Origin: Flavobacterium johnsoniae UW101 | GTDB taxonomy: Bacteria; Bacteroidota; Bacteroidia; Flavobacteriales; Flavobacteriaceae | Reading direction: 5' to 3' | DNA: 64,000 nucleotides | Assembly (NCBI RefSeq): GCF_000016645.1 | Contig: NC_009441.1 | Location: 744,001 to 808,000 of the forward strand | Shown here: piece after piece, positions 1 through 6,278 of the stretch | Layout of the letters: each line of letters opens with the position of its first letter | Numbering within the stretch: the first letter of the stretch is position 1 | Notes under the pieces: generated by a model | Told to the model about the DNA's origin: nothing | Databases searched by the model: none | Seen by the model: the letters and a program-made list of their open reading frames with translations, nothing else | Position numbers and translations under genes: made by a program

Positions 1-1263
1 GAAAAAGGTCTTGGATTACTAAAAATGACTTTCCCGGACGTTCATCAGGACGCTGTTGTTTTTGGAGCAAATGCTTTAACCAAGCTTATCATTGATAATA
101 AAATTGACTTAAAAGAAATAAGCCGAATTTATGTTGGTACCGAAAGCAGCATTGACAGCTCTAAACCAATTGCTTCTTATTTAATTAGTTTAATGGAGCA
201 AAAATTTGGCGAAGATTCACTAGCAGAATGTGATGTTGTAGATTTTACTTTTGCCTGCATTGGCGGAGTTGACGCGATGCAAAACTGTCTTGATTTCGTA
301 AAATTAAATCCAGCAAAAAAAGCAATTGTAGTTACTTCTGATTTTGCAAAATACGACTTAAACTCTGGCGGAGAATATACGCAAGGTGCCGGAGCAGTTG
401 CAATGCTGATTACCGCAGACCCAAAAATTATTGCTTTTGATGACAATTGGGCAACAAGCACAAAAGGCGTTTTCGATTTCTTTAAACCATACAGAACTAT
501 CTCTAAAGAAGAAATTACAAAAAATACCAGCAACGACCCTTGGTTTGACAATTTAGAAGCCGAAATTGAAATCCATAAAGACCAGCCGGTTTTTGACGGA
601 CAATATTCTAACCAATGTTATATGGATCGTACGCGCAATGCCTACTTTTCATTCAAAAAATTAAAAAACACTACCGAAACTCTTTATAACACTTGGCACA
701 GTATCGTAATGCACCTGCCATATTCTTTCCAGGGAAGAAGAATGTTATCTGAAATCTACGCTTTAGACAGTGCCGAAAAAATTATCGCTGATGATATTGC
801 ACCAGCCGATTATCAGACAAAAATTAAAGAAGTGGCAAAATCTGATGATTACAGAAGTTTTGTAACCGAGAAATTACAACCTGCAGAATTGGCTTCTTCT
901 TTAATAGGAAACCTTTACACTGGTTCTATTTTCATGGGATTGTTATCGACTTTGGCTCATTTTTATGATACAAAAAAAGAAGTTGCAGGAACTAAATTTG
1001 GTTTCCTTGCTTATGGAAGCGGATCAAAATCGAAAGTTTTTGAAGGAACGATTCAGCCAGAATGGAAATCAGCTTTAGAAAACGTAAAGCTTTTTGAAAA
1101 TTTAACCGAAAGCACAGAAATTGATTTCAACACTTACGAAAGCCTTCATAAAAAAGAACAAAAACAAAGTATAAGAACTCCAAAAAACGAATGGATTTTA
1201 GACAGAATCGAAAAAGAGATTCCTGTTTTAATTGGAGCTCGTTATTATAAATGGATTGATTAA
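1..1263 (+). CDS. Hydroxymethylglutaryl-CoA synthase family protein (5' end outside window)
   Basis: The reading frame is open from base 1; the eight codons before the ATG at 25 continue the family sequence, so the true start lies upstream and this is a C-terminal fragment of about 420 residues. The family condenses acetyl-CoA with acetoacetyl-CoA to HMG-CoA in the mevalonate route to isoprenoids, in the cytoplasm. Counting from the ATG at 25, the thiolase-fold nucleophile is C78 in the FACIGG motif, and the MHLPYSFQG stretch around H230 matches the family's conserved active-site histidine segment. NLYTGSIFMGLLS further on matches the conserved C-terminal helix. A strong hairpin follows the stop. 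The assignment to HMG-CoA synthase rather than another thiolase-fold synthase is from motif memory and is fairly secure. Confidence 0.9.
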   Translation, partial: EKGLGLLKMTFPDVHQDAVVFGANALTKLIIDNKIDLKEISRIYVGTESSIDSSKPIASYLISLMEQKFGEDSLAECDVVDFTFACIGGVDAMQNCLDFVKLNPAKKAIVVTSDFAKYDLNSGGEYTQGAGAVAMLITADPKIIAFDDNWATSTKGVFDFFKPYRTISKEEITKNTSNDPWFDNLEAEIEIHKDQPVFDGQYSNQCYMDRTRNAYFSFKKLKNTTETLYNTWHSIVMHLPYSFQGRRMLSEIYALDSAEKIIADDIAPADYQTKIKEVAKSDDYRSFVTEKLQPAELASSLIGNLYTGSIFMGLLSTLAHFYDTKKEVAGTKFGFLAYGSGSKSKVFEGTIQPEWKSALENVKLFENLTESTEIDFNTYESLHKKEQKQSIRTPKNEWILDRIEKEIPVLIGARYYKWID

Positions 1264-1274
1264 GAAATTCCAAT

Positions 1275-1307
1275 AAAAAAACCGAAGCAAATGCTTCGGT
1301 TTTTTTA
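1275..1307 (+). terminator. Intrinsic terminator after HMG-CoA synthase
   Basis: A perfect hairpin ACCGAAGCAAATGCTTCGGT (1281-1300) is flanked by an A-run and a T-run. The same 20-mer recurs at 3490-3509. Confidence 0.85.
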
Positions 1308-1318
1308 TAACACAAAGT

Positions 1319-1394
1319 TTGTCATTGCGAGGAACGAAGCAACCACACTAACAATAATAAACGCGTTGAGATTGCTTCGTTCTTCGCAATGACA
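1319..1394. repeat. REP-like palindromic element (GTCATTGCGAGGAACGAAG type)
   Basis: Arms TTGTCATTGCGAGGAACGAAG and CTTCGTTCTTCGCAATGACAA face each other across a loop of about 30 bases. The outer ends (TTGTCAT... and ...ATGACAAGATT) are shared with the elements at 3533-3640 and 5061-5167. Confidence 0.75.
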
Positions 1395-1464
1395 AGATTA
1401 CATTTAAAAACCTTTGCCGAAGTTTTAAACTTTGACAAATTTACATTCTCAAAAGAATATAATA

Positions 1465-1497
1465 AAACCCGACAAGTTTTGAAAACTTGTCGGGTTT
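1465..1497. terminator. Perfect 16-bp-arm hairpin, probable terminator of the leftward surface-protein gene
   Basis: Arms AAACCCGACAAGTTTT (1465-1480) and their exact complement (1482-1497) are separated by one base. Read on the minus strand the hairpin ends in a T-rich tract, so it can terminate the gene that stops at 1587. With the REP at 1319-1394 it accounts for most of the gene-free stretch 1308-1586. Confidence 0.6.
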
Positions 1498-1586
1498 AGC
1501 ACACTTAAAAGGTTAAAAAATATTCTAAATAAAATACTTTAACCCCTATTTAACAGAAAGACATTAACTAAATACTACAACCAAAA

Positions 1587-2747
1587 TTAAACTCCTAGAA
1601 AAATAATATCCAAACGATTTCTAGATGCTAAACCTGATGATATCCTTAATGGCGCTCCCACAACCGCTGCAATTTTCAACGTTACAACATCTCCTGCATT
1701 TGCTTGAAAAATAGCTGGATAATGAATGTTTAAGTAACCGCCAGCTGCCGTATAATAATATGTTTCATCACTTGAATACCCTACTCCATTTATAAATATT
1801 TGTACATAAAAAGATTTATTTTCAGCAACTGCCCCATCATTAATAAAAAACGAATGAAAAATCAATTCATATTTTCCGGTATTTGGCGCGGTGTATGAAT
1901 CAATTCCAGGAAGCGAATAAGAAACCCCCTGGCTTAGTATCAAATCACTACTAATATTACAGTAATAGGTTCTATAATTAGATGTTTGGGTTCCAACATT
2001 AGGTTGCCAAGTCCCTACACCATTTGCATCACTTGTTAACACTCTGCCAGCCGCTTGTGTTCCATCTTTTATCTGCAAAGCTCCAGCTGTAGTACCATTA
2101 TTGATCTGCAATTTTGTATTTGCTCCTCCTGTTAAAGCTGTAGCTGTATTAACTAAAACCTGCCCAGTAGAAGTAACACGCATTCTTTCAACATTATTTG
2201 TCTCTATTGGCAAATCAAAATTATCATTAGTTCCAATAGACTTAACAGCTCCATTATTATTCCCGTCAAGTATCCATGGTAAACCTGCAGACCAAACCAC
2301 TTTTCCGGCGCTATTTGTAGTAAGCGTTGTATTTGATACTCCCGGCGCAATATCAATAATGGCATCACCGTCAAATAATTTGTTTGTTCCGCCTGTAATT
2401 GCTATAGTAGCATTTGTACTTAACAGAGAACCTTTTGTAATCCCGCTTGATAAAGCATCTTTTGTAATTGTTTTTAAAACACCATTAGCATCTGTTACCA
2501 CAAGATTATCGGCTGCAGCACCCGTTTGCAGTCCTTTTAAAGCCAGAGTAAAAGCACTCGTCGTGGTTAAAACCGAAGGCTGTGTTAAAGCGCCGCCCAG
2601 CTGGATATAACCATTGTTAGCCGTAAGCCCGTTATTTACATAAGGGTTTATGGTAACTTTTTCTCCATACATGGTAACGACAGTTTTGTTTTGTGAAAAG
2701 ACAAACACACCTTGAATCATCAATACTAAAAACGTAATTTTCTTCAT
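1587..2747 (-). CDS. Secreted surface protein with C-terminal C1q/TNF-like domain
   Basis: A 386-residue protein with a clear signal peptide (MKKITFLVLMIQGVFVFSQ). The middle (about residues 40-250) is rich in G, T, N and A, with tail-fibre-like phrases such as VTDANGVLKTI, TNSAGKVVWSAG, VTSTGQVLVNT and LTSDANGVGTW. The last about 130 residues look like a C1q/TNF beta-sandwich (YTAPNTGKYELIFHSFF, FYVQIFINGVG, LKIAAV). These are seen in the sequence; the family name is from resemblance. It is probably exported and displayed on or released from the outer membrane; no type IX sorting domain is visible. It lies downstream of the small gene at 2789-2998 on the same strand, 41 bases apart, so the two may be cotranscribed. 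Substrate or ligand unknown. Confidence 0.7.
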   Translation of the reverse strand: MKKITFLVLMIQGVFVFSQNKTVVTMYGEKVTINPYVNNGLTANNGYIQLGGALTQPSVLTTTSAFTLALKGLQTGAAADNLVVTDANGVLKTITKDALSSGITKGSLLSTNATIAITGGTNKLFDGDAIIDIAPGVSNTTLTTNSAGKVVWSAGLPWILDGNNNGAVKSIGTNDNFDLPIETNNVERMRVTSTGQVLVNTATALTGGANTKLQINNGTTAGALQIKDGTQAAGRVLTSDANGVGTWQPNVGTQTSNYRTYYCNISSDLILSQGVSYSLPGIDSYTAPNTGKYELIFHSFFINDGAVAENKSFYVQIFINGVGYSSDETYYYTAAGGYLNIHYPAIFQANAGDVVTLKIAAVVGAPLRISSGLASRNRLDIIFLGV

Positions 2748-2788
2748 TTCACTTATCTTTATTATTCTTAATTTTTGACATAAAATGT

Positions 2789-2998
2789 CTATTGTTTGTG
2801 CATTCGTTTTTTATCTTCCGCCACAAATTCTTTAATTAATTTCTCGCGATTAGCAATAATTTTAATCAAGACTTTTGTTGCTGTTTCATCGCCTCGAAGA
2901 AACCTCATTTTAGCAGCCGGCACCTTAATACCCAACACAAGGGCAAGCAAAGTATAATCCCCATAAATTGTGCTCTTTTTAATTTGTTCGATTGTCAT
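2789..2998 (-). CDS. Small basic protein of unknown function (69 aa)
   Basis: A 69-residue, lysine- and arginine-rich protein with no signal peptide and predicted mostly helical. I do not recognise a named domain; KVPAAKMRFLRGDETATKVLIKIIANREKL could form helices of a small DNA-binding protein, but that is a guess. It is transcribed divergently from the HTH gene at 3102. The 103-base gap between them carries two direct repeats that look like operator half-sites. The arrangement resembles a cro/cI-type pair, which is inference. The surface-protein gene follows on the same strand. Confidence 0.65.
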   Translation of the reverse strand: MTIEQIKKSTIYGDYTLLALVLGIKVPAAKMRFLRGDETATKVLIKIIANREKLIKEFVAEDKKRMHKQ

Positions 2999-3024
2999 AA
3001 CAAAAAAGTTTATTTATACCTTTG
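2992..3024 (+). promoter_or_regulatory. Bacteroidota-type promoter for the HTH regulator
   Basis: TTG at 2992-2994 and TACCTTTG at 3017-3024 are 22 bases apart, fitting the TTG/TTTG (-33) and TAnnTTTG (-7) pattern. The start codon at 3102 is about 70 bases downstream of the expected start of transcription, with the direct repeats in between. Confidence 0.55.
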
Positions 3025-3037
3025 TTTATCACTGTAG

Positions 3038-3075
3038 CAAATATATACATAATTCTGTAAGTAAATGCATACAAA
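3038..3075 (-). promoter_or_regulatory. Possible leftward promoter for the 69-aa protein gene
   Basis: On the minus strand TATATTTG (3038-3045) matches the -7 consensus. A TTTG at 3072-3075 lies 26 bases upstream, a little longer than usual. The element overlaps or abuts both direct repeats, so one regulator could control both directions. Confidence 0.4.
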
Positions 3076-3090
3076 TACAAAATTCTGTAA
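3046..3090. promoter_or_regulatory. Pair of 15-bp direct repeats, putative operator
   Basis: TACATAATTCTGTAA (3046-3060) and TACAAAATTCTGTAA (3076-3090) differ at one base and are spaced exactly 30 bp, near three helical turns. They sit between the divergent genes at 2998 and 3102. Operator function is inferred from position and spacing. Confidence 0.55.
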
Positions 3091-3101
3091 AGATTTTCTT
3101 A

Positions 3102-3473
3102 ATGAACGATATAACTAAAAGATTTTTAGAGGTTTACAATTACTTAAAGGATCGAAACATGGTATCAAATCCTAAAAAATTTGCAGAGGAACTGAACATA
3201 AGCACATCTTTATTTACAGAAATCTGTAAACAAAGAACAAATGCAGGAATTACACCTATTCAAAATTTATTAAAAAGATATTCTGATATTGATGCCAATT
3301 GGATGATAACAGGTGAAGGATCTATGTTAAAAATCAGCACTCAAAATGCCGAATTAAATACAAATATAGATTACAAAGAACTTGCTCAGGCAAGACTTGA
3401 AATTATCGAATTGAAAAATGAAAAGATTGAATACCTGACCGAAAAATTAAAAAAATTAGAAAATCCAGAGTAA
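3102..3473 (+). CDS. HTH transcriptional regulator (CI/XRE-like)
   Basis: I place the start at the ATG at 3102 (MNDITKRFLEVYNYL, 123 aa). The longer open frame from 2970 would run through the promoter and operator repeats. Residues about 20-60 contain a helix-turn-helix (NPKKFAEELNISTSLFTEICKQR) followed by a segment ending DANWMITGEGSML, which is typical of phage CI-like repressors widespread in Flavobacteriaceae. The C-terminus (about 85-123) is a probable coiled coil rich in E, K and L. It probably autoregulates and controls the divergent 69-aa gene through the repeats at 3046-3090; this is inference. An intrinsic terminator follows immediately. Confidence 0.85.
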   Translation: MNDITKRFLEVYNYLKDRNMVSNPKKFAEELNISTSLFTEICKQRTNAGITPIQNLLKRYSDIDANWMITGEGSMLKISTQNAELNTNIDYKELAQARLEIIELKNEKIEYLTEKLKKLENPE

Positions 3474-3483
3474 GAAATTAAAA

Positions 3484-3514
3484 CAAAAAACCGAAGCAAA
3501 TGCTTCGGTTTTTT
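3484..3514 (+). terminator. Intrinsic terminator after the HTH regulator
   Basis: Hairpin ACCGAAGCAAATGCTTCGGT (3490-3509) between an A-run and a T-run, identical to the one at 1281-1300. Confidence 0.85.
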
Positions 3515-3532
3515 ATTTCTATATCATACAGT

Positions 3533-3640
3533 TTGTCATCCTGAGCGAAGTCGAAGGACACACAAGCAGCTCCGCAACAATATTCCAATCTTTGTCGAGC
3601 AACTAACGCGTCCTTCGACTTCGCTCAGGATGGCAAGATT
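3533..3640. repeat. REP-like palindromic element (CATCCTGAGCGAAGTCGAAGG type)
   Basis: Left arm CATCCTGAGCGAAGTCGAAG and right arm CTTCGACTTCGCTCAGGATG enclose a loop of about 50 bases. The loop shares the pattern CTCCG-CAA-CCAATC-TTG-CGAGC with the element at 5061-5167 although the arms differ. It lies in the spacer between two convergent genes. Confidence 0.8.
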
Positions 3641-3643
3641 GTC

Positions 3644-4201
3644 TTAAAAAAACTTTGACAAAGTTCTTGGCACATAAAGCAACAACCCCAATCCTAAAAC
3701 AAAAATTACACAACTCAAAAACATTAAAATTCCATTTTTTAAAGCAAAAAAGGAAAATCCCACAGCAGCCGAACCAAAAATTACCATTAAAGACTTTACC
3801 GTTTCTGTTTTTATAAAAGTAAATGCATGCAAAGCCAAACCAAGAAAAAGTAAAGACGGACCAACAGCCACAAACGGATAAAAAATTAATGGTGAATTGC
3901 TGATATGCTGACCTAATGCTTCTTTTGCAGTTTCATTATTTCCGTAACTTGACATTATAAAATCGATTGTACATAGACCAATATGCGCAATAACACCTAA
4001 AGCTGTCAAAACAGAAGTTACTTTATTTGTCTTTGTTCTTGGAAATGCGTCATTAAACGAAAGCAAAAAACAAGCTCCAATTAAATTAAACCAATGTGCA
4101 AAATCTATAGATTCGCTTAAACTTGGTAAAAGTTTAGAAAAGAATAAGTAACTGATTAGAAAAAACAGTAATCCGATCAGGCAGCGTTGTTTTGTTTTCA
4201 T
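3644..4201 (-). CDS. Integral membrane protein of unknown function
   Basis: A 185-residue protein with about five or six hydrophobic segments (roughly residues 8-26, 36-52, 63-85, 104-130, 137-155, 159-177) and no recognised catalytic motif. It is probably in the inner membrane. It lies about 100 bases downstream of the LytTR regulator at 4303-5043 on the same strand. In several Bacteroidota, LytTR regulators sit beside the membrane proteins they control, so a linked role is possible but unproven. Confidence 0.7.
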   Translation of the reverse strand: MKTKQRCLIGLLFFLISYLFFSKLLPSLSESIDFAHWFNLIGACFLLSFNDAFPRTKTNKVTSVLTALGVIAHIGLCTIDFIMSSYGNNETAKEALGQHISNSPLIFYPFVAVGPSLLFLGLALHAFTFIKTETVKSLMVIFGSAAVGFSFFALKNGILMFLSCVIFVLGLGLLLYVPRTLSKFF

Positions 4202-4302
4202 AATTTGTTTTAAAAATTGATGAAGTAAAACTAGAATGAAAATTTATCTGAAAGCTTTATTTTATTGACTTAGGTACGAAATGTATTATTTTAGGTATGA
4301 AA

Positions 4303-5043
4303 TTACAATGCCAATAAAACATCTTTATAATTTTTAGAAACCGGAAGTTCAATTTGAGTCAAAATAATTGTATTTGAATTTCTCCAAGATTTAAAATGCG
4401 ATGGATTTATTAAATGTGAACGATGGATTTGAACCAAAAATCCAAAATCGTCAAGCACTTTTTTGAGAGAAGATCGAATAAGTTTCGAATGGAGTTTATT
4501 ATTTTCAATATAAAAAATCTCTATATAATTTTGTGCATTCGAAATACAGACCAAATCAGCTTTATTGATTTTTAGAATGTCTAATCTGTTTTCTCCTTTA
4601 AAAATCAAAACATCTCTCTCCTTTGGAATAAGCTTAATTAAATATCTTCTTGCGAGAATGATTACAGGTGTCAAAATCAAAGCGACTTTTATAAAGATTA
4701 TCGAAAAGAACTCTGAAAAATCATATCCACCATTTAAAATTGGACTTTTATAAAAAGCAAAAACTCCAATTAAATACAGTACATAAAATAGAAAAATGGC
4801 TGTTATTTCTAAACTGATGTTCCACTTTCCTATTCTTTTGTAAAAGCTTTTTTGAATAAAAGCTAAAAGACCATAACACAAAAATGCCATTACACTAAAA
4901 CCAAAACTGATTAAAAACCAAGCTCTGAAATTTATGGTTCCGTCATCAAAAGGTTTTATAACAAAAGCAAAAACGAAAAGCCATAAACTAATGAGAATGG
5001 CAATTACTAAATGATGCTTTATTGATGGATTTAGTTTGTTCAT
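4303..5043 (-). CDS. LytTR-family regulator with N-terminal four-helix membrane domain
   Basis: A 246-residue protein. Four hydrophobic segments (about 11-28, 42-63, 76-98, 113-135) precede a cytoplasmic LytTR DNA-binding domain (about 145-246). LytTR features visible include KADLVCISNAQNYIEIFY, the conserved SLKKVLDDFGFLVQIHRSHLINPSHF stretch and NTIILTQIELPVSKNYKDVL. It lacks a response-regulator receiver domain, so it is a membrane-anchored one-component regulator rather than the output of a classical two-component pair. Targets are unknown; the adjacent membrane-protein gene is a natural candidate. A palindromic repeat separates it from the upstream GNAT gene. Confidence 0.85.
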   Translation of the reverse strand: MNKLNPSIKHHLVIAILISLWLFVFAFVIKPFDDGTINFRAWFLISFGFSVMAFLCYGLLAFIQKSFYKRIGKWNISLEITAIFLFYVLYLIGVFAFYKSPILNGGYDFSEFFSIIFIKVALILTPVIILARRYLIKLIPKERDVLIFKGENRLDILKINKADLVCISNAQNYIEIFYIENNKLHSKLIRSSLKKVLDDFGFLVQIHRSHLINPSHFKSWRNSNTIILTQIELPVSKNYKDVLLAL

Positions 5044-5060
5044 CCTAATTATTTTTTCAC

Positions 5061-5167
5061 AATCTTGTCATTTCGACGAAGGAGAAATCTTCGCAAGTAA
5101 CTCCGTTTCAACAAGCCAATCATTGCCGAGCTTCTCGTGAAGATTTCTCCTTCGTCGAAATGACAAA
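5061..5167. repeat. REP-like palindromic element (CATTTCGACGAAGGAGAAATC type)
   Basis: Left arm CATTTCGACGAAGGAGAAAT and right arm ATTTCTCCTTCGTCGAAATG enclose a loop sharing CTCCG-CAA-CCAATC-TTG-CGAGC with the element at 3533-3640. Truncated copies of its left half lie at 9600-9650. Confidence 0.8.
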
Positions 5168-5183
5168 CTAGACTGATAATTCT

Positions 5184-5624
5184 TTATTTATAAATCGTAA
5201 ACTTATTATGACTTAACCTAAAACCCAAACTTTCATAAATCGCGACATTCTCTACACGTTTTTTATTTGTCGTTACTTCAATGCTTTTCAATCCATTTTT
5301 CTCTGCAAAATCTAAAATCTCATTTATTAATAATCGTCCAACACCTTGACCTCTATATTTTTGATGAATAAAAAACTCCTGAATCTCACCAACCAATCCG
5401 CAATGATGAAGGAGATTTTGGGTATGAAAACTAATAAAACCTAAACCTTCATTTTTGTTTTCAGCAATGAGATACAGATTTTTTGGATTTGAAATGTTTT
5501 CATTAAATATCATTTCGAAAACTTCAAAATCTAGAATTTCCTTTTCGAGTTCGCAGATTGCTTTGTAAACGAAATCTAGATCTTGATTTTGTATTTTTCT
5601 GATTTTAGTTTTTTCATCTTTCAT
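5184..5624 (-). CDS. GNAT-family N-acetyltransferase
   Basis: A 146-residue protein starting at the ATG at 5624 (MKDEKTKIRK); the frame can be extended four codons to a TTG but the ATG is preferred. The acetyl-CoA-binding motif A is clear: EIQEFFIHQKYRGQGVGRLLINEILDFA, with the Q/RxxGxG/A signature QKYRGQGVG. YESLGF near the C-terminus matches motif B. Length and layout fit a single GNAT domain. The acceptor substrate cannot be read from sequence. The gene follows the ABC-like protein at 5679-6278 with a 54-base gap on the same strand and may belong to the same transcript. Confidence 0.88.
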   Translation of the reverse strand: MKDEKTKIRKIQNQDLDFVYKAICELEKEILDFEVFEMIFNENISNPKNLYLIAENKNEGLGFISFHTQNLLHHCGLVGEIQEFFIHQKYRGQGVGRLLINEILDFAEKNGLKSIEVTTNKKRVENVAIYESLGFRLSHNKFTIYK

Positions 5625-5678
5625 CTTAAAAATCAATTAGCTTAAACAAATTCTCCCAACCATTTTAATTTGCAGGTT

Positions 5679-6278
5679 TTATAATAAAGTTCCTTTTCTA
5701 GGTTCAATAAGCCATTCAATAGTAACAACTTTTGAACATTTATCTTTCACATCACTTCCCGCCCAATCAATTAAAATTGCGGCACCATCATTTTTAATTT
5801 GATCTTTAACAAAATCAAATGTTTTTATAGCTCCAACAGGACCTTCTCCACTTAAATCAAAAACTATATTTCTTGTTTTCGTAAAAAGAGAATATAAAGA
5901 AAGTAACTTTTTTTGACTATAATCAAGGCTTTTTACTTTGTCTTTTTTAGAGATACCGTTTTCTTCAAAGATTTTTGGCTCTGAGTCTTCATGCAAATTT
6001 GTATTTCTTTTTAAGTATCTACTTACTGTTATAGAATTAAAAATGCGTACAAATCTTGATTCTTTAAAATTCTCTGCAAAAGTTAAGGGCTGTACTATCT
6101 TTATATTTTCATGTTGTATTTTTCCTGTAAAAATATCTACTAACTCAGCTTTCATTTCATAAAAGTAAGCTGTTCCGTATATGTGAATGAGAAGCAGTTC
6201 TCCTTTTTTAAGTTCGAAAGGCGGTATAAAATATTCTTTGGTTCTTATTCCTTTGCTTTCTATTAATAGCTCTTTCAT
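5679..6278 (-). CDS. Degenerate ABC-ATPase-like protein lacking a P-loop
   Basis: A 199-residue protein whose layout follows an ABC ATPase: FELKKGELLLIHIYG (21-35) where Walker A is expected, TVSRYL (84-89), a signature-like SLDYSQKKLLSLYSLF (117-132), Walker-B-like NIVFDLSGEG (137-146) and a final AILIDWAGSDVKDKCSKVVTIEW. The key residues are changed: no GxxGxGKS/T, LDYSQ instead of LSGGQ, L142 where the catalytic glutamate should be, and no H-loop histidine. If the fold assignment is right it cannot hydrolyse ATP normally and may act as a structural or regulatory subunit. It overlaps the stop of the upstream 6275-7606 gene by four bases (ATGA), so the two are probably translationally coupled. 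The fold call is inference from pattern. Confidence 0.6.
   Translation of the reverse strand: MKELLIESKGIRTKEYFIPPFELKKGELLLIHIYGTAYFYEMKAELVDIFTGKIQHENIKIVQPLTFAENFKESRFVRIFNSITVSRYLKRNTNLHEDSEPKIFEENGISKKDKVKSLDYSQKKLLSLYSLFTKTRNIVFDLSGEGPVGAIKTFDFVKDQIKNDGAAILIDWAGSDVKDKCSKVVTIEWLIEPRKGTLL

Noticed and set aside
2101..2610. 169-aa rightward frame opposite the surface protein gene
   Set aside because: Antisense shadow of a repetitive, G/T/A-rich gene; no promoter, and the minus-strand product has a signal peptide and known-looking domains.
3533..3640. Considered as CRISPR repeat-spacer unit
   Set aside because: Only single palindromic copies with different arms, no regular direct-repeat array and no cas genes.
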